Counted from the first letter of the stretch, positions 24,785-34,612 are shown. The stretch is 52,235 nucleotides of DNA from Archaeoglobi archaeon (GCA_029259415.1 JAPDIW010000040.1:1-52235); one strand, 5' to 3'. The notes: generated from the sequence alone by a model not told the origin. Program-made: numbers and translations.

Positions 24785-25975
24785 ATGAAGCCGGTAAGAA
24801 CAATTGCAGTTGCAGTACTTTTGATAATTGCCTGCTCTTTAGTGTCCTTGGCTGCTGAACAAATTGGTAAGGACGATTTTACGTCAAATTTCCCGACAAT
24901 TGAGCCAAAAAAGGATTACTATAGTCCAGGCGATAAGATTACAGTTACATACGTTATTGCGCCAAAAAATATTGATAGTGAGGTGAATAGGAAGAAGCTG
25001 GATGGAAGGCAGTATCTAATATCGACAGAACTGGATCAAGCTGAATGGAATGTTAAGGTAATATACTACAAGGATATAATTGCTACATTGGGTCCCCCTA
25101 TAAAAAGTAAGGAAGCGAATATATATGTGAAGGAGTGGGATGATGGTTTACAAGAAATCGAGATTAATCTCACAGGTGTCATCCCCCAAATTAGCGGTTG
25201 GTACGAGGAAGTCACTCTACTTAGTTTTCAAATAAGTGATGCTGATGAAGACTCCCTCGAACCTGTTACTGTTAAGGTTGTTGATTCATCAAAATTTGAG
25301 GCTGAGTTGTCGGATATTGAGAATGAGTACAACGAGCTGTATTACCAACTCGAAAATGCGACGTTCGATGTATCGGATATTTTGGACTTGTTGAAAGACG
25401 TGAAGAAAGATCTGGAGTATGCGGATAAATATTATTCTGAAGGTGAATTTGAAGAAGCTGAAGACAGTTTAGATTCGGCTAAGGAAAACCTTGATAATGC
25501 GAAGGATGAGTTCTTTAAAGCAAGTCTGAATCACAGGTTTGAAGAGTTAAATAAAGAAAAAAAGGATATTTCTGCTGAACTCACACTTTTGAAGTATGAA
25601 ATAGATGAACTTGAAAAGAAGGGTTTGAATGTTGCTTTTTTGAAAGCAAATGTCAGTGAAATTGAAGACAATTTAGAAACATTGGAGGAAACTTTGTCTA
25701 AAGTTTCAGTACAACTCGAATCGGAAAATTATGCTTCGGCTGAAAAAAACATAGAAATCGCTGAGGAAAGACTAAACGACATTAAAATCGGATTAGATAA
25801 GTTAAAATCAGAAGTTTATAACTTGAAGGCTGAGCAGAAAGGATTACTCGATGTTCTGCTTCAGTATTTAGAGCATTATCTGCTCTATATCGCTGGAGTC
25901 TTAGTTGTTATTATTGGTGTTGTATTGGTGGTAAAGCTCAGAGGGAGGAGAGGAAAATGGGACGAGCTCCGCTGA
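24785..25975 (+). CDS. Secreted coiled-coil membrane protein, paralogue 1
   Basis: 396 residues from ATG 24785; a TATA-like CTTTATTATC (24756-24765) predicts a leaderless start there. Signal peptide (residues about 5-24), then a beta-rich outer domain to about residue 165 (YYSPGDKITVTYVIAP, then EIEINLTGVIPQIS), then about 180 residues of heptad-like coiled coil with the helical-pair motif ADKYYSEGEFEEAEDSLDSA, a single transmembrane helix near residues 367-387 and a short basic tail. No PGF motif. It shares its whole layout with the next gene. It follows the S-layer gene and may help anchor or assemble the envelope; that is inference. Confidence 0.75.
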   Translation: MKPVRTIAVAVLLIIACSLVSLAAEQIGKDDFTSNFPTIEPKKDYYSPGDKITVTYVIAPKNIDSEVNRKKLDGRQYLISTELDQAEWNVKVIYYKDIIATLGPPIKSKEANIYVKEWDDGLQEIEINLTGVIPQISGWYEEVTLLSFQISDADEDSLEPVTVKVVDSSKFEAELSDIENEYNELYYQLENATFDVSDILDLLKDVKKDLEYADKYYSEGEFEEAEDSLDSAKENLDNAKDEFFKASLNHRFEELNKEKKDISAELTLLKYEIDELEKKGLNVAFLKANVSEIEDNLETLEETLSKVSVQLESENYASAEKNIEIAEERLNDIKIGLDKLKSEVYNLKAEQKGLLDVLLQYLEHYLLYIAGVLVVIIGVVLVVKLRGRRGKWDELR

Positions 25976-27015
25976 CACTTCTTTCTCTCTTTCTACTTTT
26001 TGCTGCGGCCTCAGCTTACGATTTCGACTACTCCTGCTCCAAAACATTCGACGATTACTACTTCGGCGGAGAATACCTCTACTTCACCTGCACAGTAACT
26101 CCCGACTCCTCAAGCGATGCCAAGCTGGCGGATGACCTAGAGTATCATGTTTTAACCCAGCTTGACTCCTCCGCTCTCGCCGTTGTCGTCAAATATAAGG
26201 ACGGAAAGAAGGTTCTCTTCCCCACCCCTCAGGATGAGTACTGCTCAGATAAAGGCAGGACACTGCTGACCTTTTACGTCCCTGAAAGCGAGGACGGTGT
26301 GGATGAAATTGCTTTAACGGTTTCTGGATATGTGCCAGTAATCGACTCAAGGCTTGAAAACCTGACTGTGCTGAAGGTGGAAGCTGAAGATGAAGAACTC
26401 ATTGAACTGGAAATTACGGTTGTGAACAAGCAGAAATTCTACTCAGACATAAGGGATTTTGAGGATGCAGAATGTGCGGATCAGAAGAAGCTGAAGGAGG
26501 CCAAGCTGCTTTACAATGATGAAGAGTACAGAGAGGCAGAAGAATTGATGAAGGATGTAGAGCAAGCGGTCGAGGAGTGCTACGTTAGCAGCAAGATGGA
26601 GACCTATAAGTCCAAAATCGACGATCTGAAAGCTTCACTTACAGAAGTCAACAAGGAACTCATCCTCATTCAGTACAGACTTGAAAATGAGAAAGACAGG
26701 ATTGAAAATTATGAGGAGGTTAAGGCCAGGTACGAGGAGTTGTACTTAAACGCTAGTAGCATTGAGGAGGATATAGATGAGCTGGAGATGCTGGTTAACG
26801 AGGGGAAGTTTACCGCTGCGGATACAAAAATAGACGAGATTAAGGAGGTTCTATCCTCTCTGAAGCTTGAGGTTGAGGAGCTTAGAAGCTCCATCAAGGA
26901 GAAGAGCTTGATTGATGCTGACCTGACGACAATTGCCGTCGCGGGTGGAGGAATAGCGGTAGCGGTAATAGCAATAGCCGTCGTAATGGGTTCGAGAAGA
27001 AAGGACAAGTGGTAA
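25957..27015 (+). CDS. Secreted coiled-coil membrane protein, paralogue 2
   Basis: 352 residues. Starts inside the end of paralogue 1 (19-base overlap) behind GGGAGGAGAGGAAA, so the two are co-translated. Signal peptide about residues 1-20, outer beta domain with four or more cysteines that may form disulfides (YSCSKTF, FTCTVTP, DEYCSDKG), then SGYVPVIDSRLENLTVL matching paralogue 1, a coiled coil with KLLYNDEEYREAEELMKDVE, one C-terminal membrane helix and RRKDKW. The fixed pair suggests a heteromeric surface complex. Confidence 0.75.
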   Translation: MGRAPLTLLSLFLLFAAASAYDFDYSCSKTFDDYYFGGEYLYFTCTVTPDSSSDAKLADDLEYHVLTQLDSSALAVVVKYKDGKKVLFPTPQDEYCSDKGRTLLTFYVPESEDGVDEIALTVSGYVPVIDSRLENLTVLKVEAEDEELIELEITVVNKQKFYSDIRDFEDAECADQKKLKEAKLLYNDEEYREAEELMKDVEQAVEECYVSSKMETYKSKIDDLKASLTEVNKELILIQYRLENEKDRIENYEEVKARYEELYLNASSIEEDIDELEMLVNEGKFTAADTKIDEIKEVLSSLKLEVEELRSSIKEKSLIDADLTTIAVAGGGIAVAVIAIAVVMGSRRKDKW

Positions 27016-27022
27016 ATTTGGT

Positions 27023-27700
27023 TTACAGAAAGTTGGCAGAGCTTGAAGAGCCGGCTATAACTTGATCGATCATTTTTTTGGGGAAGATACCACTCTCCAC
27101 CACACCTGTTAGGAACTTCACCCTCTCCTCCATTTCTTCAACATCTCTATCATCAATCTCGCCAAAATCGCAGTCCACCACGAAATTCCCGTTGTCTGTC
27201 ACAACTGGCCCGATTTTCCCGCTTCCATGCCTGAGCTTCACTTCAGCTCCCATCTCTTTCAGCTTCCTCTCCACATACCCGTAAGCAAAGGGTAAAACTT
27301 CAACCGGGACAGGCATAGAAAGCCTCTCAACCAGCTTGCTTTCATCCACTATTATTACAACCTTCTTGCTGGCTTTTGCAACTATCTTCTCTCTCGTCAT
27401 CGCTCCTCCGCCACCCTTGATGCAGTTCATCTTGGCATCAACCTGATCAGCTCCATCAATGCACAGCTCCGGCTCGTGTTCAACCAGATCTATAATCTTC
27501 ACACCGTTTCTGATGGCCGCATAGTACGACTGGTAGGATGTTGGAATACCGTAAACCACTAGGCCCTCTTCCCTTATTCTTTCCCCAAGCAGGTTCAAGA
27601 AAATTTCGACTGTTGTTCCGCTACCAATGCCCAGAACCATCCCGTCTTTAACAAGCTTCAATGCTAGTTTTGCAGCGTTATACTTTCCATTCGAGACCAT
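27023..27700 (-). CDS. rpiA: Ribose-5-phosphate isomerase A
   Basis: Interconverts ribose 5-phosphate and ribulose 5-phosphate. 225 residues from the ATG at 27700, which follows GGAAGGTGG; the frame is open ten codons further but without a ribosome site. Signature motifs: GIGSGTTVE (phosphate binding), IDGADQVDAKMNCIKGGGGAMTREK, and VDESKLVERL. It overlaps the end of surE by 23 bases and is transcribed with it. Supplies pentose phosphate for nucleotide and pterin synthesis. Confidence 0.92.
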   Translation of the reverse strand: MVSNGKYNAAKLALKLVKDGMVLGIGSGTTVEIFLNLLGERIREEGLVVYGIPTSYQSYYAAIRNGVKIIDLVEHEPELCIDGADQVDAKMNCIKGGGGAMTREKIVAKASKKVVIIVDESKLVERLSMPVPVEVLPFAYGYVERKLKEMGAEVKLRHGSGKIGPVVTDNGNFVVDCDFGEIDDRDVEEMEERVKFLTGVVESGIFPKKMIDQVIAGSSSSANFL

Positions 27701-28463
27701 CAAACCACCTTCCAACTTTTCCAAAATCAACTCTCGCGGTTAAATCAATTGAGAGGGGGGTTATGGACACATACCCGAGCCTCAAGGCGTGTATGTCAGA
27801 CCCTTCTTCAGCATCCTCAACCTCGTCCCCGTGTATCCAGTAGTACTCCCTTCCCCTTGGGTCTAGCCTTTTCTCCACGCTGACAATGTACATCCTCCTT
27901 GCCAACCTTGTTACAGCAATTTTACCGTTCGGCCTTGCGGGGACGTTGACATTCAGCAAGTCAACGTCTTCAGGCAGCCCTTTTTCTAGCACGATCCTTG
28001 CCAGGTCCTTCAAAACTTCGGATGCGAAGCTGAAGTCCGCCTTGCTCGTTAGCTCGAACTTGCTGACGTCTGGCATCTGCAGTGATATAGCTATGGTTTT
28101 ACTTCCGTGAGTTGCTGCTTCCAGAGCAGCACCCACAGTTCCTGAAGTTGTTGCAGCCTCAGTGGAGAGGTTTTCGCCCATGTTTATCCCACTAACTGTA
28201 AGGTCGGGGATTTCGCCAATAATTTCGTACATGCCGATTATAACCGAGTCCGTTGGAGTGCCATCAACGGCATATATCTTCATTCCGTTAATTTTCAGCT
28301 CAGAGACTCTTATCGGCTCCATTATCGAGAGACTTCTCCCTACACCACTCCTCTGCACGGCTGGAGCAACAACGAAAACCTCTCCGAGCTCGCCCAATGC
28401 CTCGTATGCAGCCCTTAAACCTGCTGAGTAAAGTCCGTCGTCATTAGTGAGCAGGATTTTCAT
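27678..28463 (-). CDS. surE: 5'/3'-nucleotidase SurE
   Basis: Survival protein SurE, a metal-dependent nucleoside monophosphate phosphatase; 261 residues. The N-terminal motif KILLTNDDGLYSAGL contains the two metal-binding aspartates and the later SGINMGENL has the conserved Asn. The region GTVGAALEA also fits the family. Its ATG overlaps the stop of the upstream gene (ATGA). Operon: helical protein, surE, rpiA. Confidence 0.92.
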   Translation of the reverse strand: MKILLTNDDGLYSAGLRAAYEALGELGEVFVVAPAVQRSGVGRSLSIMEPIRVSELKINGMKIYAVDGTPTDSVIIGMYEIIGEIPDLTVSGINMGENLSTEAATTSGTVGAALEAATHGSKTIAISLQMPDVSKFELTSKADFSFASEVLKDLARIVLEKGLPEDVDLLNVNVPARPNGKIAVTRLARRMYIVSVEKRLDPRGREYYWIHGDEVEDAEEGSDIHALRLGYVSITPLSIDLTARVDFGKVGRWFDGLEWKV

Positions 28464-28804
28464 ATCTCCTTCTCAATCCTGTCAATGTAAAGTGCTATCT
28501 CGTTTATTGTCTCAGGTTCAAGTTCCTTTTCAATCTTAACCCCCTTGCTCTCTGCGAACTCTTTTAACCTCTCAAAGTGGATTGAGAGCTGAGAAACGAC
28601 GTACGTCTTGAGGAGGTAGAAGTTCCTCTGAACCTCTTCCTTCTCGGCTTTTCCGCTTTTGTAAAGGTTGAGTATCTCCTCACAATCTTTTTTGAACATC
28701 TCGAATATGTTTTTCTGCTCCAGAAGCTCATCTGCTTCTTCAACGCTTCTTTCCCCTCTGATAATTTCTCCTATTTTGTCGAGAAACGTGTTGATGTAAA
28801 GCAT
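28460..28804 (-). CDS. All-helical hypothetical protein, 114 residues
   Basis: Not recognised. From ATG 28804 the sequence is rich in Glu, Lys and Leu with long helices (GEIIRGERSVEEADELLE, EMFKKDCEEILNLYKSG). First gene of the surE-rpiA operon, with stop-start overlap to surE. It is divergent from top6A with 51 bases between the two starts. Confidence 0.6.
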   Translation of the reverse strand: MLYINTFLDKIGEIIRGERSVEEADELLEQKNIFEMFKKDCEEILNLYKSGKAEKEEVQRNFYLLKTYVVSQLSIHFERLKEFAESKGVKIEKELEPETINEIALYIDRIEKEI

Positions 28805-28855
28805 CAAAGAGAGTGTTGGTAAGGCCTATAAATCCGTTGCGATAATGAGAGAGTG

Positions 28856-29938
28856 ATGAGAGAAATCGAGCGGAGATGCCTGCAGGCTTTGATCGGTATA
28901 GTGCAAGACATTTATGATCAGATGAAAGCCGGGCAGGTTCCTGAACTTCATATCGCAACAAGAACTAAGCACAATATAGAGTTTAATGAAGAGAGCGAGG
29001 TTTGGGTTTACGGTGATAGAAAATCCGTGAGGTCTGCGAAGACCGTTAAAGGAGCATACAGAATCCTGAAGATGACCTATGTAATCGGTTTTCTCAAGGA
29101 GCAGCTAAACCTAAACAAGTCATCGACCCTGAGAGAGCTTTACTACATCTCTGAAGGTTGGGGGCCGGCGAAGTTCGAGGAGCAGCCTGAAAGCGACAGG
29201 CTCGTTGAGGATTTAGAAATTCTGACGAACTTCCAAAGAGAACACTTTCACATCCGCCCTGAAGAGGATGGAGCTACTGTTATAGGGCCTCTCAGGGTTA
29301 GGGAGGAGACGAGGAGAGGTGTTAGGGAGATACACTGCCAAGATGATGTGGGTGAGGGAGGGTATCAGATACCGGTCAACGTTGACAAGATTGAGTTTGT
29401 GGATCATGACGCAAAGTTCGTGATAGCGATAGAGACAGGCGGTATGAGGGACAGGCTTGTGGAGAACGGATTTGACGAGAAGTACAATGCGATAATAGTC
29501 CACCTGAAGGGGCAGCCTGCGAGAAGCACTCGCAGGTTGTTGAGGAGGCTCAACACCGAGCTCAATCTGCCAGTGGTTGTTTTTACGGATGGCGATCCTT
29601 GGAGCTACAGGATTTTTGCAAGCGTTGCTTATGGAAGTATAAAATCGGCCCACCTCTCAGAATATCTTGCAACTCCCGCAGCGCAGTTTGTGGGGATAAG
29701 GCCTACTGACATTACTAAATACGATTTGCCCGCGGATAAGCTCAGTGAGGAAGATATAAGGGCTTTAAGATCAATTCTTACCGATCCAAGATTTGATAGT
29801 GAGTTCTGGAAGAAGGAAGTTAACCACCAGCTTGAGATAAAAAAGAAATCAGAACAGCAGGCCTTGGCAAAGTATGGTCTGGATTACGTTACAGACGTTT
29901 ACCTGCCAGAAAGACTCTCCGAAATGGGTGTAATTTGA
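28856..29938 (+). CDS. top6A: DNA topoisomerase VI subunit A
   Basis: Type IIB topoisomerase cutting subunit (Spo11 family), 360 residues. The catalytic tyrosine lies in [11 protein letters not shown] (Tyr96 or Tyr97). The Toprim domain shows the acidic residue in [11 protein letters not shown] and the DGDPWSYRI motif that binds magnesium. TATA element CCTATAAATC (about 28824-28833) is about 26 bases before the ATG at 28856, so the mRNA should be leaderless; the in-frame GTG just before is less likely. The partner subunit B is not in the window. Confidence 0.93.
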   Translation: MREIERRCLQALIGIVQDIYDQMKAGQVPELHIATRTKHNIEFNEESEVWVYGDRKSVRSAKTVKGAYRILKMTYVIGFLKEQLNLNKSSTLRELYYISEGWGPAKFEEQPESDRLVEDLEILTNFQREHFHIRPEEDGATVIGPLRVREETRRGVREIHCQDDVGEGGYQIPVNVDKIEFVDHDAKFVIAIETGGMRDRLVENGFDEKYNAIIVHLKGQPARSTRRLLRRLNTELNLPVVVFTDGDPWSYRIFASVAYGSIKSAHLSEYLATPAAQFVGIRPTDITKYDLPADKLSEEDIRALRSILTDPRFDSEFWKKEVNHQLEIKKKSEQQALAKYGLDYVTDVYLPERLSEMGVI

Positions 29939-29968
29939 GAAACTTGGCTTGTATATATAAAAAAGAAA

Positions 29969-31615
29969 TTAAAAGATTTCAGGAGCCCTAAACTCCCCGA
30001 ACACATCTCTCAGGGCGTCGGTCATCTCTCCAAGCGTAGCTCTCGCCTTAACTGCCTCAAGAACGTAGGGCATCAGATTCTCGTCCTCTTTCTCAGCGGC
30101 CTTTCTTAGCCTGTCAAGCGCCTCCTCCACCTTCTTCACATCTCTGTTCTTCCTGAACTCTTGCAGCCTCTTGATCTGCTTTTCAACCACTGCCTTGTCC
30201 ACTCTCAGAAGTTCAATCTGGATTTCCTCTTCAATCTGGTACTTGTTCACACCGACAACCGTAATCTCTCCCTCGTCGATGGCCTTCTGCTTCTCATAGG
30301 CGGATTTCTGTATCTCTCTCTGCACGTAACCGCTCTCAATCGCTTTAATCATCCCTCCCATCTCATCTATCTTCTCTATGTATTTCATTGCCTCCTCCTC
30401 TATTCTGTCCGTCAGCCACTCCACGTAGTAGCTCCCACCCAGCGGGTCAACCACATCAGCAACTCCGCTCTCCTCAGCGATTATCTGCTGAGTTCTCAGA
30501 GCGATTCTTACTGCCTTCTCGGTCGGCAGGCAGAGAGCCTCGTCGTAGCTGTTTGTGTGCAATGACTGGCAACCGCCAAGAACAGCAGCGAGAGCCTGCA
30601 GCGCAACTCTGACGATGTTGTTCTCAGGCTGCTGTGCGGTTAAAGTGCATCCTGCAGTTTGAACGTGGAAGCGGAGCATCATCGACCTCGGATTCTTTGC
30701 GTTGAACCTCTCCTTCATTATCCTCGCCCACAACCTGCGAGCGGCCCTGAACTTCGCGATCTCCTCCAAAAAGTTGTTTCCTGCGGCAAAGAAGAAGCTC
30801 AGCCTTGGCGCGAAGCTGTCAACGTCCATTCCCCTCTCAATGACCTTCTCAACGTAAGTTATGCCGTCTGCCAGTGTAAAAGCAACTTCCTGAACAGGTG
30901 TTGCTCCAGCCTCCTCCATATGGTAGCCCGAGATGCTGATGGAGTTCCACTTGGGCATTTCCTTTGCACAGTACATGATTATGTCTGTTGAAAGTCTCAA
31001 AGATGGTTCGGGTGGGAAAATGTACGTTCCACGAGCGATATACTCCTTCAGCATATCGTTCTGCACTGTTCCTCTCAGACTAGCCCTCTCGACTCCCTGC
31101 TTTTCAGCGACAGCAATATACATGCTGAGAATTTGAGCGCAGGTTGAGTTGATGGTCATCGAAGTCGAAACCTTGCCCAAGGGGATACCGTCAAAAAGAA
31201 TCTCCATGTCCTGTATCGTGTCGATTGCCACTCCAACTTTACCGACTTCTCCAAGAGCCATTGGATGATCAGAATCGTAGCCGATTTGAGTTGGAAGGTC
31301 AAATGCAACGCTCAACCCAGTCTGCCCCTGCTCAAGGAGATATCTGTATCTCTTGTTCGTCTCCTCGGCAGTGCCAAAACCGGCGTACTGCCTCATCGTC
31401 CAGAGCCTTCCGCGGTACATTGTCGGATAAACTCCCCTCGTGAAAGGATAGACCCCCGGATACCCCAGCTTCTCCTCATAGTCGATTTCAACATCCTCTG
31501 GCGTGTAAAGTCTGTCTACAACTATTCCAGAAGAGGTCTTAAACTCCTTCTTCCTTTCAGGCGACTTTTCGAGGAGGGGTTTTACGTATTTTTCCTCCCA
31601 CTCCTTCTTGTTCAT
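29969..31615 (-). CDS. mutB: Methylmalonyl-CoA mutase, large (catalytic) subunit
   Basis: Catalytic TIM-barrel half of the B12-dependent mutase that rearranges (R)-methylmalonyl-CoA to succinyl-CoA. 548 residues from the ATG at 31615, which follows AGGTGGTTTGT; a GTG three codons earlier overlaps the SD. Landmarks: [39 protein letters not shown], and [18 protein letters not shown]. The cobalamin-binding domain is a separate protein (34145-34579), the normal archaeal split. Last gene of the six-gene operon. Confidence 0.93.
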   Translation of the reverse strand: MNKKEWEEKYVKPLLEKSPERKKEFKTSSGIVVDRLYTPEDVEIDYEEKLGYPGVYPFTRGVYPTMYRGRLWTMRQYAGFGTAEETNKRYRYLLEQGQTGLSVAFDLPTQIGYDSDHPMALGEVGKVGVAIDTIQDMEILFDGIPLGKVSTSMTINSTCAQILSMYIAVAEKQGVERASLRGTVQNDMLKEYIARGTYIFPPEPSLRLSTDIIMYCAKEMPKWNSISISGYHMEEAGATPVQEVAFTLADGITYVEKVIERGMDVDSFAPRLSFFFAAGNNFLEEIAKFRAARRLWARIMKERFNAKNPRSMMLRFHVQTAGCTLTAQQPENNIVRVALQALAAVLGGCQSLHTNSYDEALCLPTEKAVRIALRTQQIIAEESGVADVVDPLGGSYYVEWLTDRIEEEAMKYIEKIDEMGGMIKAIESGYVQREIQKSAYEKQKAIDEGEITVVGVNKYQIEEEIQIELLRVDKAVVEKQIKRLQEFRKNRDVKKVEEALDRLRKAAEKEDENLMPYVLEAVKARATLGEMTDALRDVFGEFRAPEIF

Positions 31616-31627
31616 ACAAACCACCTA

Positions 31628-32053
31628 CTACTTAAGGTAAACAAGCACATCTCCACTCCCTACCTTGTCCCCTTCATTAACAACAATCTCGGCAATCTCT
31701 CCGTCTTCGGGAGATGTTATGGGGTTCTCCATCTTCATCGCTTCAATAATAAGCACCGTCTCGCCAGCCTTGACCTTATCTCCAACTTTCTTGAGGATTT
31801 TTGTCACAACCCCTGCCATGGGAGCGGTAATTGCCTTTCCTGTTGTCTTAACCGTTTCTGCCTTTCCTTCAGCCCTCTCTTCGGCAAATCTCCTCTCCTT
31901 AATCTCAGCTTTCTCAAACTCCTTAAACTCGAATTTTTTCTCCACCTCAATCACTGCTTTCTTTCCGTTAACCTCGACTTCAAATACCATCGGAGAGATT
32001 TCCTCCACTTCCACTTCGTACTTTTTGCCCTGAACCTTTACCTCATACTTCAT
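31628..32053 (-). CDS. mmdC: Biotin carboxyl carrier protein of propionyl-CoA carboxylase / methylmalonyl-CoA decarboxylase
   Basis: 141 residues. A beta-rich N-terminus is followed by a charged linker and a C-terminal biotinyl domain (from about residue 73, ITAPMAGVVTKILKKVGDKV) with the biotin-accepting Lys in EAMKMENPI. The ATG overlaps the stop of the 41-residue upstream gene by two bases. It carries the carboxyl group between the biotin-dependent half-reactions. Gap to mutB about 12 bases. Confidence 0.9.
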   Translation of the reverse strand: MKYEVKVQGKKYEVEVEEISPMVFEVEVNGKKAVIEVEKKFEFKEFEKAEIKERRFAEERAEGKAETVKTTGKAITAPMAGVVTKILKKVGDKVKAGETVLIIEAMKMENPITSPEDGEIAEIVVNEGDKVGSGDVLVYLK

Positions 32054-32175
32054 TCTCTCAACCTCGCTGCCATTTTCCAGTTTCTCGGAAAGTCCTTTAC
32101 CTCAATCACCCCTTCCCTTTCCTTCATGTAGCGGTTTATTGCTGCAATCGCGGCAAGAAACTCCTCTGGCGTCAT
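32050..32175 (-). CDS. 41-residue acyl-CoA carboxylase epsilon-like subunit
   Basis: A short gene between the carboxyltransferase and the biotin carrier; nine bases after the former stop and overlapping the latter start. It begins with MTPEEFLAAIAAINRYMKER and ends with FPRNWKMAARLRE. The opening TPEE-x-AAI pattern and the final W followed by arginines resemble the epsilon subunits (AccE/PccE) of actinobacterial acyl-CoA carboxylases, which link the two catalytic subunits. The MmdE subunit of decarboxylases is the other possible relative. There is no membrane helix, unlike the gamma subunit (OadG) of sodium-pumping decarboxylases. Identification rests on pattern only. Confidence 0.6.
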   Translation of the reverse strand: MTPEEFLAAIAAINRYMKEREGVIEVKDFPRNWKMAARLRE

Positions 32176-32184
32176 ACAACCACC

Positions 32185-33735
32185 TCAGAGCGGAATGTTG
32201 CCGTGCTTCTTTGGCGGAAGTTTCTCCCTCTTGCTTTCAAGAACTCTCAATGCCGAAACAATCTTCACTCTGGTGTACTTGGGGTCGATTACGTCGTCAA
32301 TGTAGCCCCTTGCAGCGGCTCTGTACGGGTTGGCGAATTTCTCCCTGTACTCTCTTATTTTCTCCTCCCTCATCGCTTTCGGGTCTTCAGCAGCCTTAAT
32401 CTCCTTCCTGAAGACAATCTCCGCCGCTCCTTCAGGCCCCATAACCGCTATCTCGGCAGTTGGGTAGGCATAGACGACATCTGCTCCCAAGTGCTTGCTT
32501 CCCATTGCGAGATAGGCTCCACCGTAGGCTTTTCTCAGAATGATCGTCACGAGAGGGACTGTGGCTTCGCTGTAGGCGAAGAGCACCTTTGCTCCGTGCC
32601 TTATTATTCCTCCATACTCCTGCTGCACTCCCGGCAGATAGCCAGGAACATCAACAAAGGTAATAATCGGGATGTTGAAGGCATCGCAGAACCTCACAAA
32701 TCTGGCAATCTTATCGCTGCTGTCAACATCCAAGCAGCCTGCAAAGTGCCTAGGGTTGTTCGCCACTATACCGACACTTCTCCCATCAACCCTCGCAAAA
32801 CCCACAACAGCATTGGGAGCGTAGTAGGGGTGAATCTCCAGAAACTCACCGTTGTCAACCACGGCCCTTATCACATCCCTCACGTCGTACGGCTTCTGCG
32901 GGTCGTCGGGCAGAACATCGTAAATCTCAGGTGTTGGGCGCGCGGGATCATCACCAGTCTTTATTACGGGCGGGTCTTCCATGTTGTTGAGGGGGAGATA
33001 GCTCAGCAACTTTCTCACAAGCATCATCGCATCTCTGTCGTCCTCAGCAACAAGGTGGCAGTTTCCGCTCTTCATCGCGTGAGCCTGCCAGCCACCGAGG
33101 TCGAAGGCGGAGACCTCCTCTCCCGTGACGGTCTTTATCACCTGAGGGCCGGTTATGAACATGTAGCAGTTCGGATTTTTTGTCATCACGATGAAGTCAC
33201 CAATTGCAGGGCTGTAAACTGCTCCTCCTGCACATGGCCCCATTATCACGCTGATCTGCGGTATAACTCCGCTCGCCAGAGTGTTGCGATAGAAGATGTC
33301 ACCATATCCTTTTAGAGCATCAACACCCTCCTGAATCCTCGCTCCTCCGCTGTCGTTCAGCCCGACAACCGGAATGCCGAGTTTCATAGCGAAGTCCAGA
33401 ATGTAGGCAATCTTGAAACCATGCATCTCTCCTAAACTTCCTCCCATCACTGTGAAGTCCTGGGCAAACACCGCCACCGGCCTTCCGTCAACAGTCCCGT
33501 AGCCGGTTACAACACCATCAGCAGGCAACTCCATCTTATCAAGGCCGAAATCGGTGTTTCTTTTCTCCACAAAGGGGTTAACTTCAACAAAGCTTCCAGG
33601 GTCGAGAAGAAGTTCTATTCTTTCCCTTGCCGTCAGCTTCCCCTGATCGTGCTGCCTCTCTATCCTCTCCTTGCCCCCCATCTGTTTGATTTTCTCCTTC
33701 CTTTTGTAGAGGTCTTCAACAAGCTCTTTCCTCAT
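32185..33735 (-). CDS. mmdA: Propionyl-CoA carboxylase / methylmalonyl-CoA decarboxylase carboxyltransferase subunit
   Basis: 516 residues, the normal length of a PccB/MmdA carboxyltransferase with two crotonase-like domains. Landmarks: [45 protein letters not shown], the oxyanion-hole region [13 protein letters not shown], and in the second half [25 protein letters not shown], and [14 protein letters not shown]. It moves the carboxyl group between biotin and propionyl-CoA or methylmalonyl-CoA. Direction in vivo cannot be decided here. Confidence 0.92.
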   Translation of the reverse strand: MRKELVEDLYKRKEKIKQMGGKERIERQHDQGKLTARERIELLLDPGSFVEVNPFVEKRNTDFGLDKMELPADGVVTGYGTVDGRPVAVFAQDFTVMGGSLGEMHGFKIAYILDFAMKLGIPVVGLNDSGGARIQEGVDALKGYGDIFYRNTLASGVIPQISVIMGPCAGGAVYSPAIGDFIVMTKNPNCYMFITGPQVIKTVTGEEVSAFDLGGWQAHAMKSGNCHLVAEDDRDAMMLVRKLLSYLPLNNMEDPPVIKTGDDPARPTPEIYDVLPDDPQKPYDVRDVIRAVVDNGEFLEIHPYYAPNAVVGFARVDGRSVGIVANNPRHFAGCLDVDSSDKIARFVRFCDAFNIPIITFVDVPGYLPGVQQEYGGIIRHGAKVLFAYSEATVPLVTIILRKAYGGAYLAMGSKHLGADVVYAYPTAEIAVMGPEGAAEIVFRKEIKAAEDPKAMREEKIREYREKFANPYRAAARGYIDDVIDPKYTRVKIVSALRVLESKREKLPPKKHGNIPL

Positions 33736-33744
33736 CCTATCCCC

Positions 33745-34140
33745 TCAGCCCTCCACAAACTCAAGCAGCACTCCATGCGTGCTTTTTGGATGCACAAAAG
33801 CGACCTTCTTCCCGCCTGCTCCAATTCTCGGTTTCTCGTCAATCAGCCTTAATCCCGCCTCCTTAGCCTTCTTCAACGCCTCTTCTATGTTCTCAACGTT
33901 AATTGCGATGTGGTGAATCCCCTCACCCCTCGATGAGATGAATTTGGCAATTGCACTGTCTTCAGAGGTGGCTTCCAGAAGCTCAATCCTGCTCTCTCCA
34001 ACAGGGAGCATGGCAACCCTGACCTTCTGCTCTGCAACCTCCTCTATTTCCTCAACCTCAAACCCCAAAGCTTCGTAAGTTTTCGTAGTCTCATCGAGGC
34101 TCTTTACGGCAATACCCACATGGTCAATCTTCCTTATCAA
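33745..34140 (-). CDS. mce: Methylmalonyl-CoA epimerase
   Basis: 131-residue protein of the vicinal-oxygen-chelate fold that interconverts the (S) and (R) forms of methylmalonyl-CoA. Metal ligands visible: KIDHVGIAV (His), [11 protein letters not shown] (His) and the final LLEFVEG (Glu). It starts with TTG: the SD GAGGTGAT ends three bases before it and the family N-terminus begins exactly there, so an ATG start is not available. It follows the mutase small-subunit stop by four bases. Confidence 0.9.
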   Translation of the reverse strand: MIRKIDHVGIAVKSLDETTKTYEALGFEVEEIEEVAEQKVRVAMLPVGESRIELLEATSEDSAIAKFISSRGEGIHHIAINVENIEEALKKAKEAGLRLIDEKPRIGAGGKKVAFVHPKSTHGVLLEFVEG

Positions 34141-34144
34141 GCTA

Positions 34145-34579
34145 TCACCTCTTCAGCTTGGGCACCTCCGCTTTAATAAAATCAATTATCTCGCTCAGCG
34201 GAGTGCCAGGGCCGAAAACCTTTGCAACACCCATTTCCTTTAACTTCGGCACGTCCTCTTCGGGAACTATTCCGCCAAGCAACACCAGCACATCCCTGTT
34301 TGGCTCCAGTCCTCTTTTTCTAAGCTCCTCAATAACCATAGGCGTGAGTTCAAGATGTGCTCCGCTCAAAATGCTCAAACCAACCACATCAGCATCTTCC
34401 TGCAGTGCAGTTTCTGCAATTTCCTCTGGAGTCCTCCTTATGCCGGTGTAGATAACCTCAAAACCCGCATCCCTAAGAGCTCTAGCAACAACCTTTGCCC
34501 CTCTGTCGTGTCCATCCAAGCCGGGCTTTGCAACTATAACCCTGATTTTTCTCGTAAGCTGTGCCTCCAAAATCCTCAC
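34145..34579 (-). CDS. mutA: Methylmalonyl-CoA mutase, small (cobalamin-binding) subunit
   Basis: 144 residues. The B12-binding motif DGHDRGAK (Asp-x-His-x2-Gly, with the His as lower cobalt ligand) is followed by the GLSILSGAH and VLLGGIVP segments of the Rossmann-like domain. Start is GTG at 34579 (ATG is absent at the N-terminus), with a TATA box about 26 bases upstream. First gene of the propionate operon; it pairs with the large subunit encoded at the operon's other end. No MeaB/ArgK chaperone gene is adjacent. Confidence 0.9.
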   Translation of the reverse strand: MRILEAQLTRKIRVIVAKPGLDGHDRGAKVVARALRDAGFEVIYTGIRRTPEEIAETALQEDADVVGLSILSGAHLELTPMVIEELRKRGLEPNRDVLVLLGGIVPEEDVPKLKEMGVAKVFGPGTPLSEIIDFIKAEVPKLKR

Positions 34580-34591
34580 CCCAAAAGTGAG

Positions 34592-34612
34592 TGGTTGTTA
34601 TATAAGTTTAAA
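34592..34612 (-). promoter_or_regulatory. Promoter of the methylmalonyl-CoA operon
   Basis: On the minus strand AAACTTATATAACAAC gives a TATA box centred near 34602, about 26 bases before the GTG at 34579. The start would fall close to the GTG, so the mRNA is probably leaderless. Confidence 0.5.

Noticed and set aside
24186-24803. Minus-strand ORFs rich in Cys and Gly under the Thr-rich stalk
   Set aside because: They are antisense readings of Thr codon repeats in the S-layer gene, with no ribosome site or homology.
32203-33315. Long plus-strand ORF of 370 codons opposite the carboxyltransferase
   Set aside because: It is the antisense shadow of the well-recognised mmdA; no ribosome site and no plausible protein pattern.
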